64,000 bases of DNA from NCBI RefSeq assembly GCF_000478195.2, contig NZ_AUZM01000004.1:62001-126000 (forward strand). Reading direction: 5' to 3'. The first letter of the stretch is position 1; each line of letters starts with the position of its first letter. Source of the DNA: Lyngbya aestuarii BL J. Its GTDB lineage: Bacteria > Cyanobacteriota > Cyanobacteriia > Cyanobacteriales > Microcoleaceae. Positions 56,366 to 64,000 of the stretch are shown in pieces. The notes beneath the pieces are model-generated. The model saw nothing but the letters and a program-made list of their open reading frames with translations, was not told where the DNA came from and ran no database searches. Both the position numbers and the translations under genes were made by a program.

Positions 56366-57091
56366 GTGAACAACATCCGTACCGTTTCTGATACCAAACG
56401 CGCTTTCTATAGCATTCACACTCGTCCGATCAATTCAGTTTACCGTCGGGTGATCGAGGAGTTGATGGTTGAGATGCACCTACTGTCGGTCAATGTGGAT
56501 TTCCAGTATGATCCCATTTATGCTTTGGGTGTCGTAACTGCTTTCGACCGTTTTATGCAAGGATATCTACCCGAATCTGATAAGGAGTCTATTTTCAATG
56601 CTTTGATCAATGCTCTACAGGATGATCCCCAACGCTATCGAGCCGAAGCCCAGCGATTGCAGGAATTTGCTCAAACTCTCTCTGTTGAGGATATTGTCTC
56701 TTGGGTTGATGATGCGGCTAACTCTGAAGTTCAAAACGACTTGCAGGGTTCTTTTCAAAAGATTGCCACCACTCCCAAGTACAAATATAGTCGCATCTTG
56801 GCTATTGGTTTATTCACCCTGATTGAACAAGCCGATCCTCAAGCAATGGAAGACAAGGAAGCAACCCAGCAAACTCTGACTCAACTTGCTTCGGGATTAA
56901 ACTTACCCCTGGACAAATTACAAAAGGATCTAGAACTCTATCGCAGCAATTTAGAGAAATTGAAGCAAGCTCGTATTGTTATGGACGAAATGACTCAAGC
57001 CGAACGTAAACGGCGAGAACAACGGGCTGCTAAACCCGCCGTTAGTCCTACTCCTGAGTCGGCACCGGAAGAGGTTTCTTCTGACTCCTGA
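56366..57091 (+). CDS. thf1: Thf1/Psb29, photosystem II biogenesis and FtsH-partner protein
   Basis: A 241-residue thylakoid-associated protein. The N-terminus VSDTKRAFYSIHTRPINSVY and the block DPIYALGVVTAFDRFM are characteristic of Psb29/Thf1. It is helical, with a charged coiled C-terminus (KQARIVMDEMTQAERKRREQ) and an Ala/Pro/Glu tail. Thf1 stabilises FtsH protease complexes and is needed for PSII repair in high light. The start is GTG, as the reading matches relatives there. It marks the window as cyanobacterial. Confidence 0.95.
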   Translation: MNNIRTVSDTKRAFYSIHTRPINSVYRRVIEELMVEMHLLSVNVDFQYDPIYALGVVTAFDRFMQGYLPESDKESIFNALINALQDDPQRYRAEAQRLQEFAQTLSVEDIVSWVDDAANSEVQNDLQGSFQKIATTPKYKYSRILAIGLFTLIEQADPQAMEDKEATQQTLTQLASGLNLPLDKLQKDLELYRSNLEKLKQARIVMDEMTQAERKRREQRAAKPAVSPTPESAPEEVSSDS

Positions 57092-57290
57092 AAATGTCTA
57101 TGCTCACCTGGCTCTAACAAGTCCTCGCTCGCGTATAGACTTGTATGGAACGATTCAATTTCTGCTTGCTGAGAATTTCTGCGGGGGTTTAAGCTGTCAG
57201 AGTTGCGATTATTCCCGCTTGCTTTTTCGGTGTGCGCTTTACCGCTTCTAGAATCTAAGCACATCAACGGTCTCACCAATTGAGCCAGAA

Positions 57291-57329
57291 GCTTATATCC
57301 CCCAGTTTAAAAGGCGGGGGATCTTAAGC
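57291..57329. terminator. Long hairpin between thf1 and ComFB genes
   Basis: ATCCCCC (57297-57303) and GGGGGAT (57316-57322) pair, extended by GCTTA/TAAGC on the outside. It lies between converging genes and may end both transcripts, although no T run follows on either side. Confidence 0.55.
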
Positions 57330-57330
57330 A

Positions 57331-57858
57331 TTATGGTTCGTAATTTTCAGCATAAGTCTTGAGCAAGTCACTGATGTTATCGAGGACACCTTTACCGGAA
57401 GATTGTCCGAATACAGTTTTGTTTTGTGCAACTCGGTCTAGATTTAGATTAATGGCCTCTTTGACCTGACCCGAAATCATCTCGTAGAGGTCTTCTCTGG
57501 CTCTTGAACGCTGATATTGGGCGCCTTCTTCGGTTGTCGCATAGAGAGGAGGAAGTCGGTTGAGTGCATAGGCAGCGATGTCTCCGACATCAAGCGATGG
57601 TTCATTGTTATCCTCAATATCGGCAATTCTAGCGATCGCTTCACTGAGAACCAACTCCTCCATAACGTTGATAAACTGTTTACGGGGTAGAACAACCACT
57701 TCACCTGTTAACAAGGCTCCCATGAGGCGATCAAGTGCCATGTACTCCTCGATGGAGAGTTCGGATGCTGTATTGCAAATGCGTCCGACTTCAGCCTCCA
57801 TAGAAGGCGTTAAGTAACCATCTTGTAAAGCTTGCTCAACAATTTTCTCAATACTCAT
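57331..57858 (-). CDS. ComFB family protein
   Basis: A 175-residue protein resembling the late-competence ComFB family: MSIEKIVEQALQDGYLTPSM, then TASELSIEEYMALDRLMGALLTGEVV, IADIEDNN and DIAAYALNRLPPLYATTEEGA. The AYALNRLPPLY block is the family hallmark. Cyanobacterial members have been reported as cyclic di-GMP receptors (CdgR type). I chose ATG 57858; the upstream Met adds seven residues. It faces thf1 and is not in an operon. Confidence 0.85.
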   Translation of the reverse strand: MSIEKIVEQALQDGYLTPSMEAEVGRICNTASELSIEEYMALDRLMGALLTGEVVVLPRKQFINVMEELVLSEAIARIADIEDNNEPSLDVGDIAAYALNRLPPLYATTEEGAQYQRSRAREDLYEMISGQVKEAINLNLDRVAQNKTVFGQSSGKGVLDNISDLLKTYAENYEP

Positions 57859-58132
57859 AAGACCTTTAATACAGAACATCGCAGAACGGAGTGAACTTGT
57901 CTGTATTTGTCTGACTCAGGAGAAACAGCAATTCTCGCCTCTCCGACGACCTTGAGTCGGACAAATGTTTTCAATGATTTAGCTGTTTGTTAGTTTGGAG
58001 GGGCTACAAGAAAGCGCTTGAGACATTTTCTGTCTGTTCTAGCACATTGGCTAAGAATAACATAATAACTCCCCCTTTTCCCTATACAGAATACAGAACT
58101 TTATCCTCCGATCAATTCTTTTCTCGCGAGAG

Positions 58133-58807
58133 TTAATGGCCTTTCTGTACAATCAGATAGATCGGTTTGTAGCGCACAATAAAATTGCTCATTATATCTC
58201 GTTCTGCGGGGGTTGGTGTTGCCAAACAGCCTGCTGTTCCGGTTTGGGAGTTGTTGTCAAAGGTAGAAGGATCATAGTGTAGCCCAAATCCGCCTCGGTT
58301 TGTCTCAAAGGTCGGAGTAACAGGCGACCACACCCCCCCAAACTCGCCCGGAGCATATTCTACATGACCTGGATAATCAAAGGTATATACCCCAAACGGA
58401 ATCGGAGTTTGAGATCCCGGTACTTCGGAGGGATCTTGTAAACCGACCCGACCTGAAACACAGCGTATCCGATCAATCACCTGACCTGTGGTATCGATTA
58501 ATTCAGTTTGATACACTTTTAACCCTCCGGCAATGATTTCGGATGTTTGAGTGGTCACGACTTTTGCACCACTGAGTCCAAAGTCGGTTGAGGAGGGCTG
58601 TTCGGAAAGGGGAACAAAGGTGAGAAACTCCATCGCCACCCAACGATTTTGGCCAATCGCTACCCAAGTCCAATTTCCGACGGGAACGGGAGAACCTATG
58701 ACTGTAACTTTTGTACCGTTTTCTAGAGTATCAACTATCTCACCATTTGGACGATAACGAACATTTAAAGTATCTCCTTGCGTTCTCACAATTGCAGTCT
58801 TACTCAT
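58133..58807 (-). CDS. SH3b domain / L,D-transpeptidase-like protein without a signal peptide
   Basis: A 224-residue protein. Residues 5-65 look like a bacterial SH3 domain (TLNVRYRPNGEIVDTLENGT ... VAIGQNRWVAMEF). The rest has FGVYTFDYPGHVEYAPG and GGFGLHYDPSTF with TGTAGCLATPT, which resembles the H ... (S/T)xGC block of L,D-transpeptidases; the usual arginine after GC is replaced (GCLAT). It starts at ATG 58807 with GGAG upstream and has no signal peptide, so a role in the cell wall is unproven. Possibly a cytoplasmic or co-exported relative. The LysM protein lies 484 bp upstream on the same strand. Confidence 0.6.
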   Translation of the reverse strand: MSKTAIVRTQGDTLNVRYRPNGEIVDTLENGTKVTVIGSPVPVGNWTWVAIGQNRWVAMEFLTFVPLSEQPSSTDFGLSGAKVVTTQTSEIIAGGLKVYQTELIDTTGQVIDRIRCVSGRVGLQDPSEVPGSQTPIPFGVYTFDYPGHVEYAPGEFGGVWSPVTPTFETNRGGFGLHYDPSTFDNNSQTGTAGCLATPTPAERDIMSNFIVRYKPIYLIVQKGH

Positions 58808-58883
58808 CAATGTTTTCTCCTTTTAGAAATAGATGAGGTTTAAAAACAAAACTCTCTATGGCCTGATTTAATTGCAGCTTTGC

Positions 58884-59078
58884 TTAAATTTTATGGGGTA
58901 AAGGTTTAATCCAGAGGGCGGTCAAAAATATCGGTGTACCGCCAATTAATCCCAAGATTAACCATCGATTAAAGCGACGCCCTTTTTGTTTAGCAATTAA
59001 AGCAGCAATTCCCCCAATTAAACAATGAAAAAAAAGTAAAAACACAGTCAAAGCTGGATCGATGTCTAAATTAAGCAT
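58884..59078 (-). CDS. Small membrane protein, 64 aa
   Basis: A short hydrophobic protein with two helices: LTVFLLFFHCLIGGIAALIA and LILGLIGGTPIFLTALWI, separated by the basic turn KQKGRRFNRW, and ending in LPHKI. ATG at 59078 is likely. It resembles small two-helix membrane proteins found beside many cyanobacterial genes; no function is known. It is 77 bp upstream of the SH3b protein, so both may be on one mRNA. Confidence 0.55.
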   Translation of the reverse strand: MLNLDIDPALTVFLLFFHCLIGGIAALIAKQKGRRFNRWLILGLIGGTPIFLTALWIKPLPHKI

Positions 59079-59290
59079 TATCAATCTGGAGTGACGGATT
59101 TTAAACAGAATAACACAACTGTCTAAAGTGATTCAAGTGGAGGGGTTCATTTCTATTCAATCAACAGACTAAACAAGATTCTGAACGATCAATAATGAGT
59201 AATTAATTAGACGTTAATTGTAGAATTATCAAAAGTTTTCACCTTCTTTAGTTCTTCCTATTTCATCATTAAATTAACTTTTGTCTAAAA

Positions 59291-60154
59291 CTAATGTTGT
59301 AAACTCTGATAAACTCTAGCTTTTTCAGGGGAAAAACTCAAAGTCCCTGTAATTGTTTTATGGAGGATAATTTCATTAACAAATGCTTGAGCTTCACCTC
59401 GATGCTGTAGATTCCAAGCGGCATATAAACTGGGTGTATAGCGGTCATCTTTCCCGACTCCAAAATCATCATAAATCACCCAGAAAACCTCAAGAGTGTA
59501 ATCATGATCTGTATTCAGGGTAAATCGTTTGAGCAGTAAATCTGCACCTTGAATGCCTCCAATGGTTGCAAACAACGTTAAATCAGCTTTGCCCGGTTTA
59601 AACGCAAAATGAGGAATAGAAACTTTCAGCGCCTGAACATCAATGTTGTGAACATTTGCTTGGAGTTGTAGTTGTTGTTGAACTTGAGGAATAATTTGAT
59701 ACCAAACTTGTTTAAAAGGTTGTGAATCTTCAACTAACCGAGATAAAGGTGAATCAACTTCATGTTGATAAATACCACCTTTCCCCTGCAAAAAATGTTC
59801 AATCAGAGGTTTAAGGATTTTTTGATCGACAATTAAATTTGAGGGAGAATAGCGAATAAAAGCTTGATAAACTTTGCTCAAAAGAGGCGATAAAGGACTC
59901 AACTCATCCGGTGATAAAAAATCATCTCCTTGCCCATATCCAGAAGTGGGATGCAACCGTTCACCTATTTTAATCGGGAGATAAACCCTTTGACCTGCTT
60001 GCAGTTCAAAAGAGTCTGGGGAGATAAAACGAGTTCCGTTTTGTTGACGAATTTCTCGCCAGCAATCGCGATTTCTAAACTCTTTTTCAGCGATACTTTT
60101 TAGTGTATCTCCAGCTTGTACAGTGTAGGAGGTATCAAAAACAATCTTAGTCAT
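59291..60154 (-). CDS. LysM domain protein of unknown function, 287 aa
   Basis: The first 60 residues are a LysM-like domain (YTVQAGDTLKSIAEKEF ... GQRVYLPI), which usually binds glycans. The remainder has a compact domain ending with VFWVIYDDFGVGKDD and ATW/AAWNLQHRGEAQAFVNEI, similar to polymorphic-toxin or T6SS-linked LysM proteins, but I cannot name the family. There is no signal peptide and no membrane helix. ATG at 60154 is chosen over TTG 60160. Together with the SH3b/L,D-transpeptidase-like gene downstream it might form a cell-wall or secretion set, which is a guess. Confidence 0.6.
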   Translation of the reverse strand: MTKIVFDTSYTVQAGDTLKSIAEKEFRNRDCWREIRQQNGTRFISPDSFELQAGQRVYLPIKIGERLHPTSGYGQGDDFLSPDELSPLSPLLSKVYQAFIRYSPSNLIVDQKILKPLIEHFLQGKGGIYQHEVDSPLSRLVEDSQPFKQVWYQIIPQVQQQLQLQANVHNIDVQALKVSIPHFAFKPGKADLTLFATIGGIQGADLLLKRFTLNTDHDYTLEVFWVIYDDFGVGKDDRYTPSLYAAWNLQHRGEAQAFVNEIILHKTITGTLSFSPEKARVYQSLQH

Positions 60155-60466
60155 TTTCAACCTTTACTTAACATAATCTAATCTTTCAACTCTTTAACGA
60201 AACCTTCCGTAAAATTTGATCTTAAACTCAAACAGGTAATCACAGCAATTGTTCAGAACCGGGAAAAACCTACATTACACGATATCTATTGAATCTAACT
60301 TCTAATCCTAAAAATAGCCAGTCACACATTTAAGGGACGTTTACCCAGAAGACATTTCAGACATTCTGTGTATTCAAAGGAGTGGGACAATGATGACATC
60401 TAGAGAAATACACGATACATTAAGCTAACAAGGATTCAAAATCAAAAACAAGCTGAGGATTGGTAG
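60155..60466. other. Divergent spacer without visible features
   Basis: 312 bp between the LysM gene and the MDR gene. I see no gene, RNA or repeat. Confidence 0.5.
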
Positions 60467-61417
60467 ATGAAAGCGGTTATTTTTAATCAATATGGTTCAG
60501 CCAACGTGTTGGAATATCGAGAGATAGACACCCCCAAAATTAAACCGGATGAATTATTAGTTAAAATCTCCGCAACCAGTATAAACCCCGTTGACTGGAA
60601 AATCCGACAGGGACATTTACAATTAATCTCCGGTTACAACTTCCCCAAACAAATTGGCGCTGACTTGTCAGGGGTTGTCGTAGAAGTGGGGGAACGAGTT
60701 ACAGGCTTTCAACCGGGGGATGAAGTCTACACCAGTCTTAACCCGGTTTCTGGCGGGGCTTGCGCCCAATACGCTGCGGTTAAAGCTATTTCTACCGCCC
60801 TTAAACCCTCAACCATGACTTACGAAGAAGCAGCGGCGGTTCCCCTTGCGGGCCTAACTGCGTTACAATCTTTGTTTGATTTGGGTCAAATTCGACCGGG
60901 ACAAAAAGTATTAATTAATGGCGCTTCGGGTGGTGTCGGAACCTACGCGGTACAAATTGCTAAAGCGATGGAAACTGAAGTTACGGGAGTTTGTAGCACC
61001 GCCAATTTAGAACGGGTAAAACAGTTAGGCGCCGATATTGTCATTGACTACACTCAAGTTGATTTTACCCAACAAGGGACTCAATACGACATTATTTTAG
61101 ATGCAGTGGGAAAACAAATTTTTTCTAACTGTGAGAAGGTTTTAAAACCCGATGGAATTTATATTTCTACCCTTCCCACTCCTGAAAATATTCTCGCCTC
61201 TGCTCAAACTTGGTTGTTTCCCGGTAAATCTGCTAAATTAGTTTTGGCACAGCCCAATCGTCGCGATTTAGATGCGTTGCGGGATTGGATAGAAGCAGGT
61301 AAAATTCAATCGGTAATTGATCGGGTTTTTCCCCTTTCTGATATTATTGAAGCCCACAATTACAGCGAAACGGGGCGAGCGGTTGGTAAGATTGTTTGTG
61401 TTGTTGAAAGCGATTAA
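60467..61417 (+). CDS. Zinc-free MDR NAD(P)-dependent oxidoreductase (quinone oxidoreductase-like)
   Basis: A 316-residue medium-chain dehydrogenase/reductase. The N-terminal GroES-like domain shows INPVDWKIRQGHL, GADLSGVVVEVG and GDEVYTS; the Rossmann part has VLINGASGGVGTYAVQIAK for the cofactor. The catalytic and structural zinc cysteines of alcohol dehydrogenases are missing, as in the quinone reductase (QOR) branch that reduces enones or quinones using NADPH. An ATG at 60467 gives the standard start MKAVIFNQYGSANVLEY. The real substrate is unknown. Confidence 0.88.
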   Translation: MKAVIFNQYGSANVLEYREIDTPKIKPDELLVKISATSINPVDWKIRQGHLQLISGYNFPKQIGADLSGVVVEVGERVTGFQPGDEVYTSLNPVSGGACAQYAAVKAISTALKPSTMTYEEAAAVPLAGLTALQSLFDLGQIRPGQKVLINGASGGVGTYAVQIAKAMETEVTGVCSTANLERVKQLGADIVIDYTQVDFTQQGTQYDIILDAVGKQIFSNCEKVLKPDGIYISTLPTPENILASAQTWLFPGKSAKLVLAQPNRRDLDALRDWIEAGKIQSVIDRVFPLSDIIEAHNYSETGRAVGKIVCVVESD

Positions 61418-61427
61418 TAAATTCGTC

Positions 61428-61448
61428 GGGGCGCTGAGGTTGGCGCCC
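61428..61448. repeat. GGGCGC / GCGCCC hairpin
   Basis: GGGCGC (61429-61434) pairs with GCGCCC (61443-61448) across TGAGGTTG, 11 bp after the MDR stop; terminator or dispersed palindrome. Confidence 0.5.
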
Positions 61449-61461
61449 AAAAGAAAATAAA

Positions 61462-61516
61462 GTGCATCAGACAAAAAGGTTTATGGTGAAACCGTGAAAT
61501 TAATAATCTGATGCAC
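61462..61516. repeat. 10-bp inverted repeat GTGCATCAGA / TCTGATGCAC
   Basis: A perfect 10-bp pair bounding a 35-base loop, between the converging MDR and dynamin genes. The unit is of the GTGC(A/G)T(C/T)A type of dispersed hairpins, like 50393-50413. Confidence 0.65.
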
Positions 61517-61527
61517 CCTACCAGGGG

Positions 61528-63810
61528 TTAAATGTTAGGGAGAGTAAACTCTGTAAAACCGTTATCCTGTAAATCTTGATTAATGCTATCAACAGCTTGA
61601 TTAAAAGTGCCAATATTGGCTTTTACTTTGTCTTTCTCCTGTTGAATTTCTTTAATTTTACGTTCAGCATCCTTTTCTATTTTCTGTTCTAGCTGAGTAC
61701 GAGCAGGTTCATGGTGAGCAATAATGACTCCTACTAGATGATCTGCACCGGGTAAAAGATGAGAGTTAATGGTTTCATTAATCGTAGTCCGAAATCGGTG
61801 CATAATGGTGTGCTTAACTTTTTTGCTAAAATCAATTTCCAAAAGTTGTCGAACAGCAGGTTCAGCAGTTAACATTCCTTGAAAATCTGTGCTTTGACAA
61901 GCTTGATATAGCGTTTGTCGCAGTTGAAAATGAGGAACGGTTCCTTCTTGGTAAAATAAAGCGGTTTCTCGGATATAGGGTTCACATTCGGTTCGAGCTT
62001 CGTTTGTAATTGCATGAATTACCTCTTGACGCAAATCTTGATCGAGATTTTGATGAATTCCCGCATCATTCCCCAACAATTTTTCTAGCCGTTGGTAATA
62101 TTCAGCACTGGAGACATTGTGAGTTAATTGATTGAAGAAATTATTCACCAATTGTTGAGAAGATGCAGTTAAAACTTTTTTCAGTCCATTGGTGAGATAG
62201 TAAAACGCTTCTGACAAAATCGCCATCACCGGAACAACGACATTTTCTTCATGGCTTCTTAACGCTAATTGATGCGTTTCTTCAACGGAAAAGTTAGCGA
62301 TCAAACGGTCAAGCTCATTGAGCATATTTTTCTGAAGTTTACGATAATCTTTTTCTAAACGATTGTTATTGTTCGTCGCAAAAGCTTCATTGAGTTGTTC
62401 CTTAATATGTTCGGAAAAATCTTTACCAATTAGATGTAAGTCTAAGGCTAGTTTTTTCAATTCTCCATGTTTAATTTCCTCAACATCAACGGGTTTACTT
62501 TCCAACTCATCTCTCAAGTTAAAGTAATGTTTTATCAATTCATTACAGATGGGTTGAAGATCCTCTGCTAATGCTTGAAAGAGTTCGGGTTTACGTTTGT
62601 GCATGAGATAATAGTTCAGCTTTTCTTTAAACCCTTCAACTCCACTTTCTTGAATTAACTGATCCAGTAATTTGTTACCATGAGCATTGATAATTGCTTG
62701 AAATTTTTCTTTTGTATTTTTTGCAGCATTAATTTCAGGAGTAGCAGGAAATACATCAGGATCTACTTTCTCGGGAGTGCCAAAGTAGCGATTAAACTCG
62801 CTCTTAAATTCATCTGGTACTTCAAATTCAGAATTTTTTCGACGCAAAGAACCATAAAACCCTAACATTGCACTGGTTTTATAAACTCGTCCTTTTTGCT
62901 GTTCTTGGTGAAACTCGGAACGAATTACATCTTCTAGTAGTTGATGAAGTTTTCGGTTGTACCATGTCGCATCAATACGATTGAATACATAGAAAATGCG
63001 ATCGCCTACTCCGGGAGCCTTACGAATGTGTTCAATGAGATCAATTTCCGCTTCTGTTAGCGCTCCTTTTGAAGCTGTTTGCAAAACATAAACCACTGCG
63101 GAAGTATCAGAATCAGTGATTTTATTCTTGGCAATTTCAGCATGAATTAATAGAGGCGCATCTATCCCCGGAGTGTCTACGATAACAATTCCATTTTCTA
63201 GTAAGGAATTGTGACAGTAATATTTGATTTGCTTGAAAACGGCTGCATTTTCCCAACGAACATAGTTTTCTGCGTCCTCTAAATTGATAGCTTTTTTCCG
63301 ATCATTTTGAATATTTTCTTTGTTCTTTTCAAAACCCGTAAGCAACTGTTGAAGTAATTCGGCTTGTTTTGCTTGTGCTAAGTTTCCGTCTAGCGTTGAT
63401 CGATTCTGTTTTTGTTCGGCTTGTTCTCGCAGGTTTTGAATGCTATCAGGTTCATCCAAGTTTACGCTGTCTGCTAAGTTTAGCTTCTCACAAAGTTCGG
63501 AAATTTGTTTTTGAATTTCGGTTTTGCTAAAGAAGTAAAGAACTGCTTCTTCGTCATCTTGCTTTTGAGCATATTCAACGTAACATACAGTTCCGGTTGC
63601 AACTCCTTCGGAAGCAAAAAGCAATTTACGCTCTAACAGCGTATTAATTAAGGTAGATTTACCCGCACTAAAGGTTCCGGCAAAAACGATTTCAAATCGG
63701 GGAGAAGTGGCTTTGTGTAGAGAACGTTGAACTGCTGCTGTATCTACAACAATACCAGCATTAGAGATTAAGTTTAGCAGAGCGTCAACCTGATTTTGTA
63801 AGGCAGCCAT
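61528..63810 (-). CDS. Bacterial dynamin-like GTPase
   Basis: A 760-residue dynamin-superfamily GTPase. The P loop GTFSAGKST is at 45-53, switch II VDTPGIDAPLL near 209, and NRIDATWY (N/T-KxD-type G4) near 270. Long helical, coiled parts follow, up to residue 745. Near 520-560 (NVVVPVMAILSEAFYYLTN, shown in part) it has a hydrophobic segment, which could be the membrane-touching paddle. Such proteins remodel or fuse membranes, and cyanobacterial relatives act on thylakoids. ATG at 63810 is well placed. No partner dynamin gene is adjacent, though the window ends 190 bp on. Confidence 0.88.
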   Translation of the reverse strand: MAALQNQVDALLNLISNAGIVVDTAAVQRSLHKATSPRFEIVFAGTFSAGKSTLINTLLERKLLFASEGVATGTVCYVEYAQKQDDEEAVLYFFSKTEIQKQISELCEKLNLADSVNLDEPDSIQNLREQAEQKQNRSTLDGNLAQAKQAELLQQLLTGFEKNKENIQNDRKKAINLEDAENYVRWENAAVFKQIKYYCHNSLLENGIVIVDTPGIDAPLLIHAEIAKNKITDSDTSAVVYVLQTASKGALTEAEIDLIEHIRKAPGVGDRIFYVFNRIDATWYNRKLHQLLEDVIRSEFHQEQQKGRVYKTSAMLGFYGSLRRKNSEFEVPDEFKSEFNRYFGTPEKVDPDVFPATPEINAAKNTKEKFQAIINAHGNKLLDQLIQESGVEGFKEKLNYYLMHKRKPELFQALAEDLQPICNELIKHYFNLRDELESKPVDVEEIKHGELKKLALDLHLIGKDFSEHIKEQLNEAFATNNNNRLEKDYRKLQKNMLNELDRLIANFSVEETHQLALRSHEENVVVPVMAILSEAFYYLTNGLKKVLTASSQQLVNNFFNQLTHNVSSAEYYQRLEKLLGNDAGIHQNLDQDLRQEVIHAITNEARTECEPYIRETALFYQEGTVPHFQLRQTLYQACQSTDFQGMLTAEPAVRQLLEIDFSKKVKHTIMHRFRTTINETINSHLLPGADHLVGVIIAHHEPARTQLEQKIEKDAERKIKEIQQEKDKVKANIGTFNQAVDSINQDLQDNGFTEFTLPNI

Positions 63811-64000
63811 TGTGTAACCTGTTGGGGTAGAGTTTTGTTTTTATTTTTCTATAAGCAAGCTACAGAAATCGTCGGGATAATTTCGGAAAAACTTTGAGAT
63901 TTTTTTTGAGAAAAATATTGAGTATTTTTATTTATAAATAACTGTATATTGATGTTTATATGACTTGATATAAACGAGTGTAAAAAATATAGGGGCGTAA

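Noticed and set aside
57190-57295. tRNA-like D-arm on the minus strand (GGCTCAATTGGTGAGACC)
   Set aside because: No matching anticodon stem, T arm or acceptor stem could be formed; at most a tRNA remnant.

Overview
The window is chromosomal DNA from a filamentous, non-heterocystous-type cyanobacterium; Oscillatoriales (Planktothrix/Oscillatoria/Lyngbya-like) is my best guess. Evidence: Thf1/Psb29, cyanobacterial-type Hfq, a ComFB-family protein, an SLH-OprB porin, a PRK-like kinase, many copies of the HIP1 octamer GCGATCGC, short tandem heptamer repeats, a PEP-CTERM protein and weak Shine-Dalgarno use. The window appears to hold no rRNA, intact tRNA, CRISPR array or full insertion sequence.

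Layout. 1-5.0 kb: a NucS-like nuclease (cut by the window edge) divergent from an SNase-OB fusion, a SOUL protein and a GH13-CBM20 amylase. 5.0-12.4 kb: YjbQ, aspS, two small unknowns, a PRK-like P-loop kinase, recQ and a separate HTH_40 gene. 12.6-15.7 kb: a response-regulator/histidine-kinase hybrid, a 103-bp MITE-like element and a compact Type II restriction-modification module with a controller protein. 15.7-21.3 kb: SLH porin, GAF/HD-GYP protein, pterin dehydratase, a 0.6-kb gene-free stretch with switch-like RNA folding and tandem repeats, and an M23 peptidase. 21.4-25.2 kb: CPA2 antiporter, hfq and M28 peptidase. 25.3-31.7 kb: the cytochrome c oxidase locus, ctaB-ctaA divergent from ctaC-ctaD-ctaE. 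31.8-41.6 kb: HNH protein, a 399-residue unknown, a 1629-residue TPR/nSTAND/double WD40-propeller membrane protein, a small secreted peptide and dnaG. 41.7-47.0 kb: a subtilase with a stand-alone I9-like protein, then two paralogous pentapeptide-repeat/RidA fusions. 47.4-64 kb: class II lysyl-tRNA synthetase, PEP-CTERM GDSL esterase, M32 carboxypeptidase, peptidoglycan-binding protein, ExoD, ahcY, thf1, ComFB, an SH3b/L,D-transpeptidase-like protein, a LysM protein, a zinc-free MDR oxidoreductase and a dynamin-like GTPase.

How they work together. The cta cluster makes heme A (CtaB, CtaA) and the three core subunits of an aa3-type oxidase. The R-M genes look self-regulated, because similar AATACTAT boxes lie before both the methyltransferase and the controller gene. 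The HD-GYP protein and ComFB both belong to families tied to cyclic-di-GMP. AspRS, LysRS, primase, RecQ, Hfq and SAH hydrolase are housekeeping.

Most worth a second look: the tandem pentapeptide-RidA pair, in which one RidA domain has lost its key arginine and glutamate; the mutually exclusive RNA stems at 19873-20050; the R-M operators; the 14-blade nSTAND protein; and the detached RecQ C-terminal domain. All functional calls are by reading motifs; no database search was run.
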